The notes under the pieces: generated by a model
The model's input: only the letters and a program-made list of their open reading frames with translations
Database searches by the model: none
What the model was told of the DNA's origin: nothing
Assembly: GCA_900541905.1 (NCBI GenBank)
Contig: UQLQ01000037.1
Coordinates: 1-13,144, forward strand
Length of the DNA stretch: 13,144 nucleotides
Source of the DNA: an uncultured Oscillospiraceae bacterium
Lineage (GTDB): Bacteria; Bacillota; Clostridia; Oscillospirales; Acutalibacteraceae
Direction of reading: 5' to 3'
Position numbers and translations under genes: made by a program
Shown here: piece after piece, positions 6,962 through 13,144 of the stretch
How positions within the stretch are numbered: position 1 is the stretch's first letter
Layout: the number at the start of each line of letters is the position of its first letter

Positions 6962-7057
6962 ATGGACGCAGGAAGTAGCAACGGCATAAAACCAAAAGGG
7001 CGACATAGAGCGGTAACGCATGCAAACACTGCGTTACATGGCTTGCTTATACCATAA
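6962..7057 (+). CDS. 31-codon leader ORF between the M-box terminator and mgtA
   Basis: A small ORF starts at ATG 6962 with AAAAGGAG 8 nt upstream, one of the best ribosome binding sites in the window. It is in a leader that is transcribed only when the M-box allows readthrough. The product has no membrane helix, is basic, and contains GRHRAVTHANTALHG (residues 13-27) with three His. Its last sense codon is Pro (CCA) directly before TAA, a context known to slow termination, as in TnaC. The stop is 96 nt before the mgtA ATG. The mRNA of this ORF contains segments able to pair with mgtA translation-control structures. I do not recognise the peptide. The leader-peptide role, similar in logic to enterobacterial MgtL, is inference; a longer frame opening at 6806 would cross the riboswitch and terminator and is unlikely to be used. 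Confidence 0.65.
   Translation: MDAGSSNGIKPKGRHRAVTHANTALHGLLIP
7013..7037 (+). promoter_or_regulatory. Hairpin inside the leader ORF
   Basis: GTAACGCA (7013-7020) pairs perfectly with TGCGTTAC (7030-7037) around a 9-nt loop. It lies in codons 18-26 of the leader ORF, so a translating ribosome would melt it and an idle leader would fold it. Confidence 0.55.
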
Positions 7058-7065
7058 ATAAGTAA

Positions 7066-7097
7066 AGCAAACGATTTGTTCTTACGTTTGCTGTTTT
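7066..7097 (+). terminator. Second terminator-like hairpin, candidate attenuator
   Basis: AGCAAACG (7066-7073) pairs perfectly with CGTTTGCT (7085-7092), and GTTTT follows at once. The stem is only half GC, so it would be a weak terminator or a pause site. AAGCAA (7065-7070) can instead pair with TTGCTT (7043-7048) inside the leader ORF, giving a competing fold. The first arm begins 9 nt after the leader stop codon, within reach of a ribosome paused there. Confidence 0.45.
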
Positions 7098-7101
7098 GGT
7101 A

Positions 7102-7151
7102 ATGCCTTACTTCCTCAAACTACGGCAAACACGCCGCAAAGGAGGTAAAGG
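7102..7151 (+). promoter_or_regulatory. Stem sequestering the mgtA ribosome binding site
   Basis: TTACTTCCT (7107-7115) pairs with AGGAGGTAA (7140-7148): 9 bp with one G-U pair. It can be extended by CC/GG across a bulged A (7105-7106 with 7150-7151). The stem contains the whole mgtA Shine-Dalgarno sequence. A small nested hairpin (CGGC 7123-7126 with GCCG 7133-7136) fills the loop. The occluding strand TACTTCCT is also fully complementary to AGGAAGTA (6970-6977) in codons 3-6 of the leader ORF, and ATGCC (7102-7106) to GGCAT (6983-6987). That would be an alternative pairing which frees the site. Confidence 0.55.
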
Positions 7152-7153
7152 TT

Positions 7154-9847
7154 ATGAAAAGAACATATCCATTTAAAAAATCTGCTATGTCTCAAAAAAC
7201 AGACATGCAAAACAAATATCTGCTAAATACTGCACAGCAGACTTCTGAAAAATTATTATTGCAACTGGGTTCCTCCTATAGTGGTTTGAATGAAGAATAT
7301 GTACAAACCATGCGTCAAGAGCACGGACGCAATATTATTTCTCAGGAAAAGAAAGATACCATATTCAAAAAAATACTGCGGTCTTTTATAGATCCTTTCA
7401 CTTTAGTATTGCTTTCACTGGCTCTGATTTCTTTTTGTACCGATGTGCTATTTGTCGGTGCGGAAGACAGAGATTTTACAGCTGTAATTATTGTATTGAT
7501 TATGGTCCTTTTAAGCGGAAGCTTAAAATTTATTCAAGAAATACGATCCGGCAATGCTGCGGACAAATTGAAAGCTCTAGTAAAAACCACTATTCTGGTA
7601 GAGCGTGAAGAAATAGGAAAACAAGAGCTGCCTGTCAGCGATATTGTACCAGGTGATATTATCCATTTGGCAGCGGGCGACATGATTCCTGCAGATGTGC
7701 GAATTCTTTCTTCCAAAGATTTATTTATCAGCCAATCTGCCTTAACAGGAGAAAGTGAACCTGTGGAAAAATTCTCCAGCTTAGATGCAGACCATTTTTA
7801 TCAAACACCTTTAGAATGCCCCAATTTAGCGTTTATGGGTACCAACGTTATCAGCGGTTCTGCCACCTGTGTTGCAGTGGCCATTGGAAATAAGACTATG
7901 TTTGGCACCATGGCAAAATCAATTATGCACCCTAAAATAAAAACAGGATTTGAAAAAGGGGTACAATCTGTGTCGAAACTACTCATCCGTTTCATGTTGG
8001 TTATGGTACCAATTGTATTGTTTATTAACGGCTTTACAAAAGGAGACTGGATGGAGGCCACGCTATTCGCCCTTTCTGTTGCGGTTGGTTTAACTCCTGA
8101 AATGCTGCCAATGATTGTTACAACCAATTTGGCAAAGGGCGCAGCCGAGATGTCAAAGAAAAAAACTATTATTAAAAATTTAAACTCTGTACAAAACTTC
8201 GGCTCCATGAACGTACTTTGTACAGATAAAACCGGTACGCTTACTCAGGATAAAGTAGTGCTGGAATATCATTTGGATATTCATGGAAATGAGGATAACA
8301 GAGTATTTCGTCATGCATTTTTAAACAGCTATTTTCAAACCGGACTACGCAATTTAATGGATGTAGCTATTTTAGAATATGCACAAAAACACCACGAGGA
8401 TGAATCATTAAAATCTCGCTACCAAAAAGTAGACGAAATTCCTTTCGATTTTTCCAGACGTCGTATGAGTGTGATTGTTCGTGATACAGAAGGAAAAACA
8501 CAAATGGTTACGAAAGGTGCAGTAGAGGAAATGCTGCAAGTATGCGCCTTTGCCGAATATAAAAATGTGGTGGAACCACTGACGGAAGAAGTAAAGCAAG
8601 AAATATTAGAAACTGTAAAGAGTCTCAATGAAAATGGAATGCGTGTATTGGCCATTGCACAAAAAAACAATCCTTCTGTTGCAGGCGCATGTTCAGTACA
8701 AGACGAAAGTGATATGGTGTTAATGGGTTATCTGGCATTTTTAGATCCTCCGAAAGAAACCACCAAAGCAGCTATTGAGGCTTTGAAAACTTATGGGGTT
8801 GCTACAAAAATATTAACCGGAGATAATGATGCTGTTACACGATGTATTTGCCGTCAGGTAGGATTAAAAGTAGATAATTTGCTGCTTGGCTCGGATATTG
8901 AATTACTGACAGACTCACAACTGGCGCAAGTGGTAGAAACTACAAATGTCTTTGCAAAACTTTCTCCCGAACAAAAAACACGAATTGTTCATGCACTGCG
9001 CGAAAACGGTCATACCGTTGGCTTCATGGGTGATGGCATTAACGATGCATCCGCCATGAAAGAAGCGGATGTCGGTATTTCTGTAGATACCGCAGTCGAT
9101 ATCGCAAAAGAATCTGCCGACATTATTTTGTTGGAAAAAGATCTTATGGTATTGGAACAGGGAGTCATTGAAGGAAGAAAGATTTTTGGCAACATTATAA
9201 AGTATATCAAAATGACCGCCAGTTCCAATTTTGGAAATATGCTCTCTGTATTGGCCGCCAGCATATTTCTTCCATTTCTCCCGATGCTTCCGATTCAAAT
9301 CTTAGTTTTAAATCTGATTTACGATATTTCCTGCATCTCTATTCCATGGGATAACATGGACACAGCATTTTTGAGACTCCCCCGAAAATGGGATGCCTCT
9401 TCTATCGGAAAATTTATGGTATGGATGGGACCGGTCAGTTCTATCTTTGATATTATCACATATATTATTTTATATTTTGTCATTTGTCCCGCAGTTTGCG
9501 GCGGTTCTTTTGGAGCACCGGGAGTAAACCCTGCTTTATTCATGGCACTGTTCCATGCAGGCTGGTTTGTGGAATCTCTATGGTCACAAACTTTGGTTAT
9601 TCACATGATTCGGACCCCTAAACTTCCATTTATCCAAAGCAGAGCATCTCTGCCTGTGCTAGTCGTTACTACCATTGCAATTATCATCGGAACTGTCATT
9701 CCATATACCCCTCTCGGCGCCGGTTTGGATATGGTAGCTTTACCTGCAATTTATTTTGCATGGCTGGCAGGAATTATATTTGCATATATGGTATTGATTA
9801 CTGTGGTTAAGAAAATATTTGTCAAAAAATACGGAGATTTGCTCTGA
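7154..9847 (+). CDS. mgtA: Magnesium-importing P-type ATPase MgtA
   Basis: The 897-residue protein is a full-length type IIIB P-type ATPase, which moves Mg2+ into the cytoplasm at the cost of ATP. The actuator motif is TGES (198-201). The MgtA-type M4 motif is LTPEMLP (from 313). The phosphorylation site is DKTGT with Asp358, and the hinge is GDGIND (626-631). Helices M1/M2 lie at about 77-130, M3/M4 at about 275-328 and the last six from about 690 to 890. The start at 7154 has AGGAGG with 8-nt spacing. The M-box and its terminator upstream mark it as a magnesium-starvation gene, and the 5' leader contains a further small ORF and an occluding stem. A bidirectional terminator follows immediately. 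No mgtC is present in the window. Confidence 0.96.
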   Translation: MKRTYPFKKSAMSQKTDMQNKYLLNTAQQTSEKLLLQLGSSYSGLNEEYVQTMRQEHGRNIISQEKKDTIFKKILRSFIDPFTLVLLSLALISFCTDVLFVGAEDRDFTAVIIVLIMVLLSGSLKFIQEIRSGNAADKLKALVKTTILVEREEIGKQELPVSDIVPGDIIHLAAGDMIPADVRILSSKDLFISQSALTGESEPVEKFSSLDADHFYQTPLECPNLAFMGTNVISGSATCVAVAIGNKTMFGTMAKSIMHPKIKTGFEKGVQSVSKLLIRFMLVMVPIVLFINGFTKGDWMEATLFALSVAVGLTPEMLPMIVTTNLAKGAAEMSKKKTIIKNLNSVQNFGSMNVLCTDKTGTLTQDKVVLEYHLDIHGNEDNRVFRHAFLNSYFQTGLRNLMDVAILEYAQKHHEDESLKSRYQKVDEIPFDFSRRRMSVIVRDTEGKTQMVTKGAVEEMLQVCAFAEYKNVVEPLTEEVKQEILETVKSLNENGMRVLAIAQKNNPSVAGACSVQDESDMVLMGYLAFLDPPKETTKAAIEALKTYGVATKILTGDNDAVTRCICRQVGLKVDNLLLGSDIELLTDSQLAQVVETTNVFAKLSPEQKTRIVHALRENGHTVGFMGDGINDASAMKEADVGISVDTAVDIAKESADIILLEKDLMVLEQGVIEGRKIFGNIIKYIKMTASSNFGNMLSVLAASIFLPFLPMLPIQILVLNLIYDISCISIPWDNMDTAFLRLPRKWDASSIGKFMVWMGPVSSIFDIITYIILYFVICPAVCGGSFGAPGVNPALFMALFHAGWFVESLWSQTLVIHMIRTPKLPFIQSRASLPVLVVTTIAIIIGTVIPYTPLGAGLDMVALPAIYFAWLAGIIFAYMVLITVVKKIFVKKYGDLL

Positions 9848-9887
9848 ATAAAAAGAGTCAGCCATTTTATGGCTGACTCTTTTTATT
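9847..9887. terminator. Bidirectional terminator between mgtA and ribF
   Basis: A perfect 19-bp inverted repeat (9847-9865 with 9869-9887) with a TTT loop carries a T-run on its 3' side in both orientations. It serves the convergent mgtA (plus) and ribF (minus) genes. The last base of the mgtA TGA is the first base of the palindrome, and the ribF TAA (9885-9883) lies within its right arm. Confidence 0.95.
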
Positions 9888-10821
9888 TGGCATGGGGAAA
9901 TTCTCTTTCAAGTAATTGAAATGCTTGTTCTTTATCTCTATGAATTTGTTCTCCCAAAACCTGAAGACTGGAAAATTTTTGTTCTTCCCTAATATAATGG
10001 ATAAGCTCTATTTTAGGACTGGTTCCATATAAATTTCCACTAAAATTGGGAATCCATGTTTCGGAAGCTACCACATAATCCTCGCCTACCGTTGGTTTTA
10101 CACCTATATTAGTTACACCATAATAAACAGTCCCAGTTTCCAATATAACCAAAGAAGCATAGACACCACGTTTTGGTTTCACAAAATTAGGCGGCATTGC
10201 CTGATTTATGGTTGGAAAGCCCATTGTTCTTCCAATTTTATTTCCTTCAATCACCGGAAATTGATAGCAAAAATGACGTCCCAGCATTTTGGCAGCCATC
10301 TCTGTCTGCCCTTGCTGTAAGTAATTGCGTATTTGGGTTGAACTGATTGGAACACCTTCCTGCAAAGACACTGCTTGTACCACTGTCACTTCTATTCCGT
10401 ACTTCGCGCCAAACTGTTTGAGTTCTTTCGGGCCAGCTTTTCCACCTTTTCCAAAATGAAAATTAAACCCACAATATACTTTTTCAGCTTTACAATATTG
10501 CTTTAGTACAGTATGGATAAATTCCTCCGCTTCCAAATTCATAATTTCTCGGAAAGAAGGAATGAACACTTGTTCCACACCAATTTCTTCAAATATTTGG
10601 TTCCTTGTATCAGGCGCCAATAAAGTAGGCACTGTATTTCCTGTCAACACCTGCAAAGGATTTTCCTGAAAAGTAAACACAGAAGGCGTAAGTCCATTCA
10701 TCTTATCAGCAACAGCAGGGCCAATCACCGCCTGATGCCCTAAATGGATACCGTCAAAACATCCAAGTGCAACAGATGCAGGCTCTAAGCAATTCTGTTT
10801 TAAATCTGTAATCAGTTTCAT
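9883..10821 (-). CDS. ribF: Bifunctional riboflavin kinase / FAD synthetase
   Basis: This 312-residue enzyme makes FMN from riboflavin and then FAD. The N-terminal nucleotidyltransferase domain shows GCFDGIHLGH (20-29) and the ISSTQIRNYL motif. The C-terminal flavokinase domain shows GRTMGFPTIN, then KRGVYAS, and ends in the family's L-x-x-Q-I-x-x-D-x-x-x-A pattern. The start is taken at ATG 10821 rather than the upstream 10839. It forms a 4-bp ATGA overlap with the truB stop, has GAGAGG upstream, and begins with the family-typical MKLITDL. Domain order and length are complete. It is the last gene of the rbfA-nrnA-truB-ribF group and ends in the bidirectional terminator. No FMN riboswitch precedes it, so expression follows the operon. 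Confidence 0.96.
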   Translation of the reverse strand: MKLITDLKQNCLEPASVALGCFDGIHLGHQAVIGPAVADKMNGLTPSVFTFQENPLQVLTGNTVPTLLAPDTRNQIFEEIGVEQVFIPSFREIMNLEAEEFIHTVLKQYCKAEKVYCGFNFHFGKGGKAGPKELKQFGAKYGIEVTVVQAVSLQEGVPISSTQIRNYLQQGQTEMAAKMLGRHFCYQFPVIEGNKIGRTMGFPTINQAMPPNFVKPKRGVYASLVILETGTVYYGVTNIGVKPTVGEDYVVASETWIPNFSGNLYGTSPKIELIHYIREEQKFSSLQVLGEQIHRDKEQAFQLLEREFPHAK

Positions 10822-11741
10822 ACTTTGTCCTCTCCACAAAAAAGCCTTAATATGCGAAGTTCTCCCTTTGCTACTGATACTACGCCCAAACCTAAAAAGA
10901 TACCATCATAACCATATACGCGGTATACCTTACCATCTTCTTTTTGCTGAGCCTCTGATAAGCGGAGACGTTCCAAACTTAATCCTCCCCCATTGGAAAA
11001 ACGTGTGGTTTGCGCTTGTGAAATGGTCAAAACAGGCTTATCTTGAAAAATAGAGTCAATGGGAAGTACTTTATCCTGCAACGTTCCGCCTTGTTCTATG
11101 ATTTGTTTTGCTTTCTTCAAAGGAATGGTTTGTTCCAAGGTAAAACCACACGCCATAGTGCGTCTTAACGCAGTCATCATTCCATATGTACCCAGCGCTG
11201 TACCAATATCATGGCACAGGGTACGGATATAAGTTCCTTTGGAGCAGGCAACACACAAAGTTCCTGTTTGTGTGTTCTCATCAAAAGATACCAATTCACA
11301 TTTAAAAATAGTGACAGGACGCTTTTCTCGTTCTATCTCTATCCCTTGTCTTGCCAACACGTAAAGTCTTTGCCCGTCCTTCTGCACTGCCGAGTACATA
11401 GGCGGTAGCTGTAAAATTTCTCCTCGAAACTGTGGAAGCACTTGCTCCAGTTCTTGTTTTGTCACTTTATGTTCACTGACAGCAATTACATTTCCCGTAC
11501 TATCTTGCGTATCTGTTGCAGTACCCAACTGAAATTGCGCCTGATATTCTTTGTTGGTATCCTCCAAAAACGGAGCGCAGCGCGTAGCCTTTCCCAAAAG
11601 AATGGGAAGTACTCCGGTAGCCATAGGATCTAACGTTCCTGTATGACCTACTTTTTTTTGGTGAAACAATCCACGCATAACCGCAACCACATCAAAAGAA
11701 GTGAACGATTGTGGTTTATCGATTAAAATCATGCCATCCAT
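10818..11741 (-). CDS. truB: tRNA pseudouridine-55 synthase
   Basis: This 307-residue enzyme isomerises U55 in the T-loop of most tRNAs. The catalytic motif GHTGTLDPMATGVLP carries Asp38. YSAVQKDGQRLY and KGTYIRTLCHDIG follow in the normal order, and the C-terminal PUA-like part extends to the end. ATG 11741 is preceded by AAGGGGGAG at a suitable distance; Met4 is a less likely alternative. It starts 25 bp after nrnA, and its TGA overlaps the ribF ATG, so translation of the two is probably coupled. Length and motifs are ordinary for the family. Confidence 0.97.
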   Translation of the reverse strand: MDGMILIDKPQSFTSFDVVAVMRGLFHQKKVGHTGTLDPMATGVLPILLGKATRCAPFLEDTNKEYQAQFQLGTATDTQDSTGNVIAVSEHKVTKQELEQVLPQFRGEILQLPPMYSAVQKDGQRLYVLARQGIEIEREKRPVTIFKCELVSFDENTQTGTLCVACSKGTYIRTLCHDIGTALGTYGMMTALRRTMACGFTLEQTIPLKKAKQIIEQGGTLQDKVLPIDSIFQDKPVLTISQAQTTRFSNGGGLSLERLRLSEAQQKEDGKVYRVYGYDGIFLGLGVVSVAKGELRILRLFCGEDKV

Positions 11742-11766
11742 GGTTCTCCCCCTTTGATTGATATTA

Positions 11767-12729
11767 CTATAAAATCCCCTGAGAACGGAAATAGTTGCTT
11801 ACCGCTTCCGCCAATCGTTTTTTTACAGTTTCCTTTTCGTCTTCAATCACACAGCCGGCAGCACCTTTATGACCTCCGCCGCCAAATTGAGCACAAATGG
11901 CAGAAGCGTCATATGGTGGCGTTGCTCTAACAGAGATTTTATAGCCGCCTTCTTTTTTCTCACGCAAAGTTGCGGCAATCAATACACCTTCCACCTGACG
12001 GGGCAAAGCTGCTAAACCTTCAATGTCACCTTCTGTGGCTCCCGACTTTTTCATCATCTCTTCTGTGATTTCCATAATATCAAAACGTCCGTTTTCATAA
12101 AACGTAATGCTTTCCATTGCCAAACGTTCCACGTTTAATCTGGCTCTGCTTTTCGTATCAAACATAATACGGTTAATCTCTGCTGCATCTGCTCCCGCAT
12201 CCATTAAACTTGCTGCAATACGCAATGTTGTTGCAGATGTATTGGAATAACGGAAACATCCTGTATCCGTACACAGGCCTGTATACAGACAGTTGGCAAT
12301 TTGCTTATCAATGGTAACTCCCATCATGCAAAACAATTCGTAAATCACCTGTGTAGTGGAAGCAGCAGTACTATCCACGTAAGACATTTTGGCATATTCC
12401 TTATGTGACATATGATGGTCAATTGCAAGGTCAATGCTGTCTTTATACTGTTCGGTTTCTTTTCCAAGAAGCTGTGTGTCAGCAATATCTACGGCAACAA
12501 TAAATTTTGGTTCAAAATCTTCGGCTTTCAATTCCGCAAATAAATTTTCATATTTGGGAACCACCGGATCCGAACATGCAAAACGGACATGTTTGCCCAT
12601 TCTTTGCAAAACGGTACACAGCGCGGAAGCAGAACCAAGCGTATCTCCGTCAGGAGATTTATGGCTGAGCACCAAAACTTCATCTGCTTTCTGTAATACA
12701 TCCGCAGCCTGTTGGAGCTTAATCTTCAT
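11767..12729 (-). CDS. nrnA: NanoRNase / pAp phosphatase, DHH-DHHA1 family
   Basis: The protein has 320 residues. The DHH domain carries SHKSPDGDT (22-30), an Asp in VAVDIAD (Asp81), the DHH triad at 104-106 and a fourth metal ligand in TDTGCFRYS. The C-terminal DHHA1 domain ends with GGGGHKGAAGC, which grips the RNA end. NrnA proteins degrade two- to five-nucleotide RNAs and dephosphorylate 3'-phosphoadenosine 5'-phosphate in Firmicutes, which lack the usual oligoribonuclease. ATG 12729 has GAGGAG upstream and lies 11 bp inside the end of rbfA in another frame, so the genes are tightly coupled. Its place between rbfA and truB is common in Clostridia. Confidence 0.95.
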   Translation of the reverse strand: MKIKLQQAADVLQKADEVLVLSHKSPDGDTLGSASALCTVLQRMGKHVRFACSDPVVPKYENLFAELKAEDFEPKFIVAVDIADTQLLGKETEQYKDSIDLAIDHHMSHKEYAKMSYVDSTAASTTQVIYELFCMMGVTIDKQIANCLYTGLCTDTGCFRYSNTSATTLRIAASLMDAGADAAEINRIMFDTKSRARLNVERLAMESITFYENGRFDIMEITEEMMKKSGATEGDIEGLAALPRQVEGVLIAATLREKKEGGYKISVRATPPYDASAICAQFGGGGHKGAAGCVIEDEKETVKKRLAEAVSNYFRSQGIL

Positions 12730-13081
12730 GGTGCTTCTCCTCTTTTAAATCATTAATCAGTTTAGAAATACCCGCACCATATTCAATCGAATCTGTGGCG
12801 GTAAAAATCAGCTGGGGAACATGGCGCAATTTTAAACGATGTCCCAATTCTCTGCGGATAAACCCTGCTGCAGATTTCAAGCCTTTTTCAGCCACTTTTG
12901 CTTGTTCCAGCCCCTGCATGGCACTGATATATACCGTACAATAGGATAAATCATTGGTAACGTCTACACGTACAATGCTGATTAACCCCTCTTGCACTCT
13001 CGGGTCCTTCACTTCTCTGAAAATTGCGGTCAATTCTCTATGAATATCTTCTGTGATACGTCCTAATCTATGACTTGCCAT
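12719..13081 (-). CDS. rbfA: Ribosome-binding factor A
   Basis: This 120-residue protein has a KH-type fold that binds the 30S subunit and helps mature the 16S rRNA 5' end. The expected pattern is present: SHRLGRITEDIHRELTAI at the start, DPRV near residue 27, then LRHVPQLIF and an IEYGAGISKLI helix near the end. ATG 13081 is chosen because AAGGAGG stands 9 nt upstream. A TTG at 13090 would touch that site and is rejected. The last 11 bp overlap the start of nrnA. infB, normally just upstream, is not within the window. Confidence 0.95.
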   Translation of the reverse strand: MASHRLGRITEDIHRELTAIFREVKDPRVQEGLISIVRVDVTNDLSYCTVYISAMQGLEQAKVAEKGLKSAAGFIRRELGHRLKLRHVPQLIFTATDSIEYGAGISKLINDLKEEKHHED

Positions 13082-13144
13082 AGTATTCAACCTCCTTACA
13101 GCAGTACATAAAACAATTGCTGTTAAAAAACAAAATGGCAGGGG
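13082..13144 (-). other. rbfA leader, cut by the window edge
   Basis: On the minus strand this stretch begins with CCCCTGCCA followed by TTTTGTTTTTT, which looks like the 3' half of an intrinsic terminator whose first arm would lie beyond the window. A weak 6-bp hairpin (AACAGC... to ...GCTGT) and then the rbfA ribosome binding site AAGGAGG follow. No coding sequence is visible here. Confidence 0.3.

Noticed and set aside
7801..8208. Minus-strand 135-codon ORF inside mgtA
   Set aside because: It is antisense to the catalytic and M3/M4 region of a clear P-type ATPase, has no ribosome binding site and shows no family features. It is a shadow frame.
8915..9298. Minus-strand 127-codon ORF inside mgtA
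   Set aside because: It is antisense to the GDGIND region, with no start signals and no domain. Another antisense frame overlaps it, showing the strand is simply open.
12434..12748. Plus-strand 104-codon ORF over nrnA
   Set aside because: It is antisense to the DHH domain, with no start signals. Ser/Thr/Cys-rich translation is typical of a shadow frame.

Overview
The window looks like a chromosomal segment of a low-GC Gram-positive bacterium, probably a clostridial anaerobe (Lachnospiraceae-like). The reasons are the AT-rich intergenic DNA, strong AAGGAGG-type ribosome binding sites, canonical TTGACA/TATAAT promoters, an M-box magnesium riboswitch ahead of mgtA, and the Firmicutes-type gene order rbfA-nrnA-truB-ribF. 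No RNA genes, insertion sequences, CRISPR arrays or attachment sites were seen. The genus assignment is inference.

Left part (1-4.5 kb, minus strand, visibly the most AT-rich): a cell-surface glycan cassette. It runs, in transcription order, from an uncharacterised polytopic membrane protein (4519-3248), through a 248-bp gap with competing small hairpins, to a GT2 glycosyltransferase of the DPM1/GtrB type (2999-2019). That gene overlaps by 26 nt a large DUF6020-like membrane protein of probable GT-C type (2044-170). The cassette closes with a strong 19-bp terminator. The likely logic is that the GT2 makes a polyprenyl-phosphate sugar and the membrane proteins use or handle it outside the cell.

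Middle-left (4.6-6.6 kb): a minus-strand pair of an unrecognised 390-residue soluble protein and a dihydroneopterin aldolase-like protein. In the latter, the position expected to hold the family's catalytic tyrosine is cysteine. Divergent from them is a stand-alone 84-residue Smr-domain protein.

Middle (6.6-9.9 kb, plus strand): the magnesium import unit. A consensus promoter is followed by an M-box riboswitch and an intrinsic terminator. Then comes a long second leader (6898-7153) that the riboswitch does not explain, and then mgtA. The second leader holds a 31-codon ORF with an excellent ribosome binding site, a His/Arg-rich sequence and a terminal Pro codon directly before UAA. Its mRNA can also form a second terminator-like hairpin with a competing upstream pairing, and a stem that buries the mgtA Shine-Dalgarno sequence. 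A distant segment inside the small ORF is complementary to the strand that buries it. This looks like a second, translation-coupled control layer analogous in logic (not in sequence) to enterobacterial mgtL, and is the most interesting part of the window.

Right part (9.9-13.1 kb, minus strand): the tail of the conserved translation/RNA operon, rbfA, nrnA, truB and ribF. The genes are tightly packed with start/stop overlaps. A perfect 19-bp bidirectional terminator, containing the stop codons of both mgtA and ribF, separates this operon from mgtA.
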